A DNA stretch of 6,410 nt from positions 1 to 6,410 of the forward strand of contig CAZOGW010000154.1 of NCBI GenBank assembly GCA_964579415.1, read 5' to 3'. Of the stretch, positions 1 through 6,260 are shown in pieces. Below the pieces are notes generated by a model that was given only the letters and a program-made list of their open reading frames with translations, had not been told where the DNA came from and made no database searches. The stretch comes from CAZOGW01 sp964579415. GTDB taxonomy: Bacteria; Actinomycetota; Acidimicrobiia; Spongiisociales; UBA5794. The first letter of the stretch is position 1. Each line of letters opens with the position of its first letter. Both the position numbers and the translations under genes were made by a program.

Positions 1-1173
1 GTCGCCGTCGTCGGGCTCGCCGGGCGGTTTGCCGAGAAGGACGTCCCCTCCGCGGTGTCGATCGTACCGGGCTCGACGCTGCCGTCCACCCCGGCCCGGC
101 AGGCGGCCCTCGCCGACCTGGTGCCCGGTATCGGCGTCGATCCCACCGTGGTGTACCAGCAGCCGTCGATGATCGGGAGTGTCGCCTGGAGCCGTAGGCA
201 GCCCGAACCCGGCGAGCCCCTCACAACGGGGCACAACGGCTGGGAGGTGAGGGGCTCCTTCGACCGCAGCGGCTCCACCCTCGCCCTCAGTGTCTGGGAC
301 CGCACCACCCCGACGCTGTGGGCCGGCACGCCCGGTGCGGTGGCGCCGCTGGCCCCCGGTACCGGCGGCTGGGCCTGGCACGACAGCAAGATCCTCCTGC
401 TGGGTTGGACGGCCCGCGCCGTGGGTGAGACCGGGCCCCATCTGTATACCGCCCGCATCAGCGGCACCGGGGAACCGCAGCAGGTCACCGATCTCGGGCC
501 GGTCCCGGCAGGTGCCCGGCTGGCGGGTTGGGGCGACTGGGGATTCGCCGTCAACATCGCGCCACCGCCGCACATGCAGTTCGTGGACGCCGGGGAAGCA
601 CCGCTCGGCGTCCTCGTGACGCAGATCCTCGATCCGGACGGTAGGGCGCGGGCCACGGTCCTCGCCGAGACCCTGGCGACGGGAGCCACCGGGGCGCTGG
701 TGATGCGCTCGACCGAACAGTCCTACACCCGGGCACTTGAAGTCTCCGACCCGCGAACCCTCGACCTACCGGAAGTCACCCCTACCGACCTCGCCGATGT
801 CAACGGCTACCCGGCGCCGCTCACATCCGAGGCCGTGGTGGTCGCATCGGACCTGTCGCGCGTCCTCCACGTCTTCGCCGGCGCCGACGAGCTCGCCTCG
901 TACCACTTCACTCCCGACGGCGAAGTCGTGACGCAGTCGACATCATGGCGCGGGGCCTACGCGGGGCTCTATCACGTCCGCTTCGGTGCCACCACCACCG
1001 TGACCGCATCCACCGTCGCCGGTGCCGACATCGCCCTCGGCTTCAGCCGTAGCGGGCGGTGGCTCATGCTCACCGACAACAACACGGGCACCCTGTACTT
1101 TCACGACTGGGAGCGGGACGCGACCTTCCCCGTTCCCTTCGACCTGGGACGGGTCGTCGCCGTGTCGTCGTGA
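1..1173 (+). CDS. Hypothetical beta-propeller-like protein, 5'-truncated by the window edge
   Basis: The frame is open from base 1 to a TGA at 1171-1173, giving 390 visible residues. The GTG at 55 is probably internal, because the frame continues upstream of it without a stop. I do not recognise the family. The protein contains repeated beta-strand units of the kind seen in WD40, YVTN or TolB-like propeller blades: a small-residue turn followed by a hydrophobic strand and an aromatic/Asp end, as at residues 86-100 (FDRSGSTLALSVWD) and 347-370 (SRSGRWLMLTDN, then LYFHDW). Trp-rich strands at 123-136 and 177-185 look similar. The first visible residues (VAVVGLAG) could be the end of a transmembrane helix, which would place the propeller outside the membrane, but too little is visible to be sure. 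There is no catalytic signature. It lies 89 bp upstream of a co-directional GT4 gene, with a hairpin between them, so a shared role is possible but unproven. The coding call is confident; the fold is an inference. Confidence 0.85.
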   Translation, partial: VAVVGLAGRFAEKDVPSAVSIVPGSTLPSTPARQAALADLVPGIGVDPTVVYQQPSMIGSVAWSRRQPEPGEPLTTGHNGWEVRGSFDRSGSTLALSVWDRTTPTLWAGTPGAVAPLAPGTGGWAWHDSKILLLGWTARAVGETGPHLYTARISGTGEPQQVTDLGPVPAGARLAGWGDWGFAVNIAPPPHMQFVDAGEAPLGVLVTQILDPDGRARATVLAETLATGATGALVMRSTEQSYTRALEVSDPRTLDLPEVTPTDLADVNGYPAPLTSEAVVVASDLSRVLHVFAGADELASYHFTPDGEVVTQSTSWRGAYAGLYHVRFGATTTVTASTVAGADIALGFSRSGRWLMLTDNNTGTLYFHDWERDATFPVPFDLGRVVAVSS

Positions 1174-1193
1174 CGCCACCACCGACGGTGGCG
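1174..1193 (+). terminator. Hairpin directly after the stop codon, terminator-like without a U-tract
   Basis: CGCCACC (1174-1180) and GGTGGCG (1187-1193) form a perfect 7-bp GC-rich stem around a 6-nt loop, beginning at the first base after the TGA. No T-run follows, so it is not a classical intrinsic terminator. Actinobacteria have been reported to use stem-loops without a U-tail, and a stem at this position could also stabilise the 3' end of the mRNA. If it terminates, the downstream glycosyltransferase needs its own promoter or read-through; I see no clear -10/-35 pair between 1194 and 1250. Confidence 0.4.
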
Positions 1194-1250
1194 ATCTCGG
1201 AGCGGCAGGCAGCGTGCCATCCTGGTGATGGATCCGGGCCGGCGAGAGAT

Positions 1251-1255
1251 GGGAG
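1251..1255 (+). promoter_or_regulatory. Ribosome binding site fixing the GTG start at 1263
   Basis: GGGAG lies 7 nt before the GTG at 1263. The reading frame stays open far upstream, overlapping the previous gene, so this site decides the start. The other in-frame candidate, GTG at 1188, lies inside the hairpin and has no Shine-Dalgarno match. Confidence 0.6.
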
Positions 1256-1262
1256 CGAGACG

Positions 1263-2318
1263 GTGCCCGATCGCAACACAGACGCCTCCGGCAACCGCAG
1301 TGCGGGCACTCTCCACATCGCGGTGATCGCCCCCATCTCGTGGCGGACCCCTCCGCGGCACTATGGGCCGTGGGAGCAGTTCGCATCGTTGCTGACGGAG
1401 GGGCTGGTATCGCGCGGGATCGATGTGACGCTGTTCGCCACCGCCGACTCGGTGACTTCGGCGCGGCTTGTCGGCACCGCCCCCACCGGGTACTCCGAGG
1501 ACCCGGGTCTCGACGCCAAGGCGTGGGAGGCACTTCACGTGTCTGCCGTGTTCGAGCGGGCGGCGCGCTTCGATCTCATCCACAACAGTTGCGATTTCCT
1601 CCCGCTGACGTACTCGCGGCTGGTCGACACGCCGATGGTCACCACCATCCACGGATTCGGCTCGGACGCCACGTTGCCCGTCTACCAGCGCTACGCCGAC
1701 CGCGTCCACTACGTGGCGATAAGCGACGCCGACCGGCACCCGGCGCTCCCCTATGCGGCGACGATCCACCACGGGATCGACATCGGGTCGTTCGTTCCCG
1801 GTCCCGGCGGGGACGCCCTGGTCTTCTTCGGGCGGATCCACCCTGACAAGGGGACGGAGGCCGCCATCGACGTCGCCGCCCGGGCCGGCGTTCCCCTGGT
1901 GATCGCAGGGATCGTGCACGACGAGGAGTACTTCGCAAAGGTGGTCGAGCCTCGCATCGACGGCGACCGCGTCGTGTTCCTGGGACCGGTGGGGCCCCGG
2001 CGCCGTCAGGAGGTCCTCGGTGGTGCCCGGGCTCTGCTCCACCTCATCGACTTCGACGAGCCGTTCGGCTTCAGCGTGGTCGAGGCGATGGCGTGCGGAA
2101 CGCCGGTGATCGCCCATAGCCGGGGCTCGATGCCCGAGCTGATCGAACCGGGCGTCAACGGGTTCCTCGTCGCCGGTGAGGCGGAAGCGGTCACGGCTGT
2201 CTCCGCCGTCGGCCGGATCGACCGGGCAGGCGTGCGCAGATCCGTCGAGGGTAGGTTCGACGCCTCCCGGATGGTCGACGACTACCTGAAGCTGTACCAC
2301 CGCATCCTCGACGAATGA
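1263..2318 (+). CDS. Glycosyltransferase family 4 (AviGT4-like type)
   Basis: 351 residues, the usual length for a single GT-B fold enzyme of family GT4, which transfers a sugar from a nucleotide-sugar donor with retention of configuration. The N-terminal half opens with a beta strand and the acceptor-side motif at residues 18-60 (APISWRTPPRHYGPWEQF, then RGIDVTLFAT), characteristic of the AviGT4-like subgroup. HGFG follows at 130-133 and HHGID at 169-173. The C-terminal donor-binding half has FFGRIHPDKGTEAAI (188-202) and the GT4 EX7E motif E266-E274 in DEPFGFSVVEAMACGTPVI, followed by the usual PELI...GVNGFLV segment. No signal peptide or membrane helix is visible, so it should be cytoplasmic, perhaps membrane-associated. 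It is convergent with the GH130 operon, with only 13 bp between the two stop codons, and belongs by theme to the same carbohydrate module. Donor and acceptor cannot be told from sequence; a mannosyl or glucosyl donor is a guess. GTG start chosen on the GGGAG site. Confidence 0.95.
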   Translation: MPDRNTDASGNRSAGTLHIAVIAPISWRTPPRHYGPWEQFASLLTEGLVSRGIDVTLFATADSVTSARLVGTAPTGYSEDPGLDAKAWEALHVSAVFERAARFDLIHNSCDFLPLTYSRLVDTPMVTTIHGFGSDATLPVYQRYADRVHYVAISDADRHPALPYAATIHHGIDIGSFVPGPGGDALVFFGRIHPDKGTEAAIDVAARAGVPLVIAGIVHDEEYFAKVVEPRIDGDRVVFLGPVGPRRRQEVLGGARALLHLIDFDEPFGFSVVEAMACGTPVIAHSRGSMPELIEPGVNGFLVAGEAEAVTAVSAVGRIDRAGVRRSVEGRFDASRMVDDYLKLYHRILDE

Positions 2319-2331
2319 CGCGCCGGCCCGG

Positions 2332-3798
2332 TCAACGAGCGGTCAACGCCTCCAGCAGCGCATCGACCGGCATGGTGGCGAAGCCGGTGGACACATCCGA
2401 GATCCCGTACGGGACCACGAGCCGACCGGAGTGGATCAACGACCCGCACGAGTAGACGACATTGGGGACGTACCCGTCACGCTCATCGTCGGCGGGGACG
2501 AGAAGCGGTTCCTTGAGATGACCGATGACACGGGCCGGGTCGTCGAGGTCGAGGAGGATGGCTCCGAGGGCGTACTGGCGCATCGGGCCCACCCCGTGGG
2601 TGAGCACCAGCCAGCCGGCCTCGGTCTCGATGGGTGCGCCGGCATTGCCGATCTGCATCAGCTCCCAGTCGCGCACCGGGAGCTGGATGCGGTCGGTCCG
2701 GTGCCAGAACCGGATATGGTCCGACAGCATCAGGTAGTTGCTCTCACCGTCCGATCGGCCCAGGGCGGCGTACAGCCCGCCGACCCGGCGCGGGAAGATG
2801 GCGATCCCCTTGTTGCGGGCCGCCGGACCGTTGAGCGTGGCGATGCGGAACACCTCGAAGTCCGCGGTCTCGATGAGCTGGGGGAGGATGCTGAAGCCGT
2901 CGTAGGCGGTGTAGGTGGCGTAGTAGACGACAGTCCCGTCGGGCCGGACGAAGCGCACCATACGGGCGTCCTCCATCCCGTGGCTCTCGGTGGGTCCGTT
3001 GGGAAAGAGCACCCGGGACGAGACCTCGGTGGACGCCGCGAACGCCAGCTCGTAGTTGGACGACGCCAGCCAGTGCATCGTCTGGATGACGTGCTGCACC
3101 CGCGACGAGGCGTCGTCCTCCCGACTCAACTGCGACAGAGCCCGCTCCAGATCGGCCATGGTGAACATGGCGTCGAGTTGCCCCAGCGCCTCACCGGCGA
3201 GTTCGGAGTCGGCCCCCATCTCCTGGAGCTTGATGGCAAACAGATGCCTCTCGAATCGGGGCGACCGGCGCTCCCCCGACTCCGGCGCCGACGGTGCGTC
3301 CATGTCGATCTCGCCGTCCGGTCCCACCAGCCCGGTGCGGAACTCGATCGACGAGAGGTGTCCTTCACCCACCGCCCGCACGCTGACGATGACGCGGAGC
3401 CACCCCGGTTCCACCCCGGACTGGTCCGGCGACGGCACGATCGAGGGATTGGTGAGGGCGGCGCCCTCCAGCGAGTACTCGTGCACGAAGTAGGCACCGA
3501 GCAGGCTCCGCACCGCATCGGGCAACGTCGCGTCGTCGTCGACGAGGTGCGCCACCGCCTCGAACCCGCGACGGAACACGCCGTCGATGTCGGCGTGCCG
3601 CCGGGAAAAGCGGCGCCGCAGCTTCGCCACGGTGCGCTCGACCTCGTCGGCAGGGAGGGCACGGACGCGCTGGATGACCCGATCGATGCGTGTCGTGCCC
3701 ACCGGCTCGCCGTCGTCATGCGGCAGGTACGCCTTGGTGATGAGCCGGGCAGGGTCGGGCAGCAGCCGCACCTTCGATCGGGTGACCGGGACATCCAT
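2332..3798 (-). CDS. Glycoside hydrolase family 130 protein (beta-mannoside phosphorylase or hydrolase), long form
   Basis: 488 residues, five-bladed propeller family GH130, which acts on beta-mannosides by phosphorolysis or hydrolysis. GMEDARMVRF (274-283) carries the E-D-x-R signature; D277 is the expected general acid. YYATYTAYDGFS (292-303), RNKGIAIFPRRVGGLYAALG (328-347), WELMQIGNAGAPIETEAGWL (378-397), THGVG (400-404), ILLDLDDPARVIG (414-426) and GYVPNVVYSCG (442-452) follow in the order expected for the family. H401 and the basic residues at 328-330 are candidates for phosphate or substrate contacts, but I cannot decide phosphorylase versus hydrolase. Typical GH130 proteins are about 330-390 residues. 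The extra length is a helical N-terminal part (1-110) and an insert between NPSI (117-120) and D277, which contains GEGHLSSIEFRTG (144-156). The start is ATG 3798 (TGATG overlap with the upstream stop); GTG at 3801 is in frame, directly before it, and equally possible (GTGA overlap). No strong Shine-Dalgarno is present, so translation is probably coupled. No signal peptide, so cytoplasmic. Last gene of the operon. Confidence 0.95.
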   Translation of the reverse strand: MDVPVTRSKVRLLPDPARLITKAYLPHDDGEPVGTTRIDRVIQRVRALPADEVERTVAKLRRRFSRRHADIDGVFRRGFEAVAHLVDDDATLPDAVRSLLGAYFVHEYSLEGAALTNPSIVPSPDQSGVEPGWLRVIVSVRAVGEGHLSSIEFRTGLVGPDGEIDMDAPSAPESGERRSPRFERHLFAIKLQEMGADSELAGEALGQLDAMFTMADLERALSQLSREDDASSRVQHVIQTMHWLASSNYELAFAASTEVSSRVLFPNGPTESHGMEDARMVRFVRPDGTVVYYATYTAYDGFSILPQLIETADFEVFRIATLNGPAARNKGIAIFPRRVGGLYAALGRSDGESNYLMLSDHIRFWHRTDRIQLPVRDWELMQIGNAGAPIETEAGWLVLTHGVGPMRQYALGAILLDLDDPARVIGHLKEPLLVPADDERDGYVPNVVYSCGSLIHSGRLVVPYGISDVSTGFATMPVDALLEALTAR

Positions 3799-4871
3799 CA
3801 CTCGGCGGCCACGCGTCGCCCCTCGGTGGCGCACCGTGTGGCGACCTGGAGGGCGGCGATCCCGGCGAGAGTCGACTCGGCGCCCCGGTTGCGGTTGACG
3901 GAGTTCTCCATGAGGCCGTCGTACGTCGCTCCGGTGCCGCTGTCGTAGAGTTCCAGCCCGGCGTCGTTCCTCCCCAGGAACCACGACACGGCACGGATGG
4001 CGCGCACCCGCCACTCGGCGTCACCGGTGACCATCCATGCCCGGTGGCAGGCTTCGGCCATCGCCGACGCTTCCAGCGGTTGCTGGTCGAAGCCGGGCCG
4101 GGGCTCACCCGGGGCCCATCCGCCCGCCGGGGTGAAGCTGAACCGGTCACCGCTCGTCTCGACGCGGACCAGCCACCTCAGCAGCCGGAGCCCCGTCGAG
4201 ATCATGTGCCTATCGCCCAGTGACGCTCCCGCCGCCAGAAGTGCCTCGGGGAGCCGAGCGTTGTCGTAGGTGAGACGCGTCTCCGGCCAGGGGACCCTCC
4301 CCCGGCAGGCATCGAATATCGTCCCCGAACCACGCACCACCAGGTCGGTGGCAGCGGGATGACCCGGTTCGGCGAGGAGCACCTCGCACGCTCCCAGGAC
4401 GGCGAAGGCGTTGGCCCGCAGATGCGGGGAGGTGAACGCATCGCAGGTGGTGAATGCGTCTGCCGCTGCGCTGCGTATCGCCGGGGTCGGTCCCGAGTGG
4501 CTCGCCACTCCGAGGCCCCACCAAGCCCTCCCCTGGCTGTCGTCGCTGCCCACGTCGTCCGTCCAGCCGTAGTTGGCGTCACGCCGGTTGTGGAAGGCCC
4601 CGGTGGGTGTACGTGCGTCCAGCACGAAGGCGAGGTAGATGCCGGCGAGGTCGATGCCGTCACCGCACTCAGTGGCATGTCGCGAGGCGACGATGAGGGC
4701 ACGGGCGTTGTCGTCGGTGCAGAACCCGTGCTCACGGCGGGGGGTCGACATCAGGGCGTGTTCCCACACTCCGCTGGCGTCGGTGAGGGCCCGCAGGTGG
4801 CCGAGGTGCGGTCGCGGCAGCCGGGCCGGGGCGGTCGCCGGTCGGCCGGCCAGCGGGTCATCCGGCGACAC
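3798..4871 (-). CDS. Six-hairpin (alpha/alpha-barrel) glycosidase-like protein of unknown activity
   Basis: 357 residues. The sequence is almost wholly amphipathic helix pairs, as in six-hairpin glycosidase or epimerase-type (alpha/alpha)6 barrels. Short conserved motifs at loop positions should line a central pocket: HGFCTDDNARAL (48-59), DANYGWTDDVGSDD then WWGLG (98-121), WPETRLTYDNARLPEALL (195-212), FDQQPLEASAM (261-271) and NRNRGAESTLAGIAAL (326-341). Acidic residues in these motifs (D53/D54, D104-D105, E197, D203, E267, E332) are candidate catalytic or sugar-binding groups. I know proteins with this motif set as neighbours of, or loosely annotated as, glycosyltransferases, but not with a proven reaction. 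It lies between a GT4 and a GH130 gene, overlapping both, which implies a shared substrate. The start is GTG 4871, supported by GGAG 7 nt upstream; it overlaps the end of the GT4 gene by 14 nt. An ATG at 4861 is out of frame. No signal peptide, so cytoplasmic. Confidence 0.92.
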   Translation of the reverse strand: MSPDDPLAGRPATAPARLPRPHLGHLRALTDASGVWEHALMSTPRREHGFCTDDNARALIVASRHATECGDGIDLAGIYLAFVLDARTPTGAFHNRRDANYGWTDDVGSDDSQGRAWWGLGVASHSGPTPAIRSAAADAFTTCDAFTSPHLRANAFAVLGACEVLLAEPGHPAATDLVVRGSGTIFDACRGRVPWPETRLTYDNARLPEALLAAGASLGDRHMISTGLRLLRWLVRVETSGDRFSFTPAGGWAPGEPRPGFDQQPLEASAMAEACHRAWMVTGDAEWRVRAIRAVSWFLGRNDAGLELYDSGTGATYDGLMENSVNRNRGAESTLAGIAALQVATRCATEGRRVAAE

Positions 4872-6081
4872 GGCGCAGCTCCGGTCGGGGACGTACCAGC
4901 CGGTCGATCTGGACCATCTCCGCCATCATCGAGTCGAACCGGCGTCCGATCGTCGGCCAGTACCAGCCATCGGCGATCCGGCGCGCCTCCCGGCCCGCGT
5001 CGGCTGCCAGAGCACGGTCGGTGAGCAGGAGGCGCAGGGCACTGCTCAATGCGGCCGCGTCTGCGTGGGGGACGGTGGCGCCGGCCCCGCTCGACAGCAA
5101 CTCCACGGCGTGAGGGAAGCGGGTGGCGATCACCGGCTTGGCGGCGGCGATCGCTTCGACGAGCACCCCGGAGGTCACCTGTTCCACCGAGGCGTAGGGG
5201 AGAACGACCATGTCGGCGCGGCGCACCGTGGCGGCCAACTCCCGGCGCTCGAGGTACCGGGCATCGAACTCCACGACGTCCTGCAGGCCGAGGTCACCGA
5301 CGAGGTCGAGCAACCCCTGGCGGTAGGACTCGCCGGAGGATTCCAGGACCAGCGGGTGGGTGGCTCCGGCGATGAGGTAGCGGGGACGCGGGTCCAGGTC
5401 GACCAGGTCTCCGAAGGCCGCGATCGCCGTCTCCAGGCCCTTCCCCGGCCCGATCAGGCCCCACGTGAGCACGAGGGGGCGTGATCCGGTCACCAGCGAA
5501 GGCCCGGCGAACATCGCGTCCGCCCCGTGGGGCAGAACCTCGATGCGCTCGGGGTCGATCCCGTAACACGACGTCAGCCGATCGGCTCCGGTGCGGCTCA
5601 TCACGATCATCACCGACGCATGCCGGGCCAGTTCGTCGATGATGGCACGCTGGCGGGTCGACGGCTGATCCAGCACGGTATGGAACGTGACGGCAACCGG
5701 TACGGAGAGCCCGGCGACCAGATCGAGCACCTCGACTCCGTCAGGGCCTCCGTAGATCCCGTACTCGTGCTGGAGCGACACCGCGTCGAACGAGTTGAGC
5801 ACGCGTACCGCTGCGGCGAGAGACGTGGCGTCGCCGGTGCGGTGACGGTAGGCCACGTCGGGCGTGACGCCGCGGGCGGTACCGGCAAGGTCGACCACTC
5901 CGACATCGCGGCGGGACCCGCGGTTGGCGGCGACGGCGCCGAGCAGCGACGAGGTGTAGCTGGCGAGCCCGCAGACGGTAGGTGGGTACGTGCTGACGAA
6001 GCAGATCGATTCCCGATGCTCGCTGGCCTCCAAGAGCCCTCCCGAGGTGTTGCCCGCCGGCGATCGGCGGGGGACGGTCAC
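4858..6081 (-). CDS. Glycosyltransferase family 4 (mannosyltransferase-like type)
   Basis: 407 residues, GT-B fold, family GT4, of the subgroup labelled mannosyltransferase-like in domain databases. The N-terminal half shows CFVSTYPPTVCGLASYTSSL (27-46), SLQHEYGIYGGPDG (102-115), VTFHTVLDQPS (131-141) and LPHGAD (183-188), all characteristic of this subgroup. The C-terminal donor half has GLIGPGKGLETAI (208-220), YLIAGATHP (235-243) and LPYASVEQVTSGVLVEAIAA (294-313); here E300 and E309 are 8 residues apart instead of the canonical 7, and E309 is likely the conserved Glu. It uses a nucleotide sugar; GDP-mannose is plausible from the subgroup name and the GH130 partner but unproven. First gene of the operon. 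The start is GTG 6081, the first start codon after an in-frame TGA near 6163, with only a weak ribosome site. A TTG at 6033 preceded by GGGAGGG (6043-6037, short spacing) is an alternative that would remove 16 poorly conserved residues. No signal peptide or membrane helix. Confidence 0.95.
   Translation of the reverse strand: MTVPRRSPAGNTSGGLLEASEHRESICFVSTYPPTVCGLASYTSSLLGAVAANRGSRRDVGVVDLAGTARGVTPDVAYRHRTGDATSLAAAVRVLNSFDAVSLQHEYGIYGGPDGVEVLDLVAGLSVPVAVTFHTVLDQPSTRQRAIIDELARHASVMIVMSRTGADRLTSCYGIDPERIEVLPHGADAMFAGPSLVTGSRPLVLTWGLIGPGKGLETAIAAFGDLVDLDPRPRYLIAGATHPLVLESSGESYRQGLLDLVGDLGLQDVVEFDARYLERRELAATVRRADMVVLPYASVEQVTSGVLVEAIAAAKPVIATRFPHAVELLSSGAGATVPHADAAALSSALRLLLTDRALAADAGREARRIADGWYWPTIGRRFDSMMAEMVQIDRLVRPRPELRRVAG
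4879..4882 (-). promoter_or_regulatory. Ribosome binding site inside the end of the GT4 gene, for the GTG start at 4871
   Basis: On the minus strand, GGAG (4882-4879) lies 7 nt before the GTG at 4871, within the last codons of the upstream glycosyltransferase. This supports a 14-nt overlap of the two genes and coupled translation. Confidence 0.55.
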
Positions 6082-6137
6082 TCGTCCAGGCAGGGGAACC
6101 GAAGTGCGATATCGGAGGCTCCGCGAGCAGAAGTGAA

Positions 6138-6154
6138 CGGCGGGCGAACCGCCG
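6138..6154 (-). other. GC hairpin in the operon leader
   Basis: CGGCGG (6138-6143) and CCGCCG (6149-6154) form a perfect 6-bp stem with a 5-nt loop. If the -10-like element next to it is real, the hairpin would lie at the extreme 5' end of the operon mRNA, where such stems can protect transcripts. It could also be chance in GC-rich DNA. Confidence 0.3.
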
Positions 6155-6161
6155 AACCCTC

Positions 6162-6167
6162 ATTCTA
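6162..6167 (-). promoter_or_regulatory. Candidate -10 element for the minus-strand operon
   Basis: TAGAAT on the minus strand matches the TAnnnT core of actinobacterial housekeeping promoters and lies about 80 nt before the GTG at 6081. It is the only AT-rich hexamer of this kind I found in the leader. No good TTGAC-like -35 stands at 16-18 nt upstream, so the call is weak. Confidence 0.3.
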
Positions 6168-6260
6168 GACCGGACCCTGCATCACCAGGCCGATCGGCTC
6201 ACCCGTCGCCCACGGGCTCGCCACGAACCCCGGGAAAAGGACCCCCTCCGAAACCCGCGC

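Noticed and set aside
1059..1262. Upstream extension of the GT4 reading frame into the previous gene
   Set aside because: The extension overlaps the propeller-like gene and the hairpin and translates to a His/Arg-rich segment unlike any GT4 N-terminus. The GGGAG site favours GTG 1263.
1101..2300. 399-codon open frame on the minus strand opposite the GT4 at 1263-2318
   Set aside because: It mirrors the GT4 codons, is rich in Asp, Arg, Val and His without motifs, and overlaps two well-supported plus-strand genes.
2319..2331. Bidirectional terminator between the convergent stops
   Set aside because: The 13-bp gap is only a partial GC palindrome with mismatches and no T-tract, so I could not support a terminator.
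2431..3948. 505-codon open frame on the plus strand opposite the GH130 gene
   Set aside because: It is antisense to a gene with clear GH130 motifs. Its translation is low-complexity, rich in Arg, His, Val and Gly, with no recognisable domain, which is typical of shadow frames in high-GC DNA.
3799..4014. Upstream extension of the GH130 frame to an ATG at 4014
   Set aside because: The 72 extra residues are Arg-rich shadow sequence inside the six-hairpin gene, whose conserved C-terminal motif occupies the same DNA in another frame.
4639..5484. Long plus-strand frames across the GT4 / six-hairpin junction (also 4359-5024 and 5527-6168)
   Set aside because: Their translations are low-complexity and they lie opposite two genes with strong family motifs; they are shadow frames.
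5741..6163. 140-codon minus-strand frame starting with ATG just after TAGAAT
   Set aside because: It enters the GT4 gene in a different frame from the one carrying the GT4 motifs, and its translation becomes Arg/Pro-rich with no domain.
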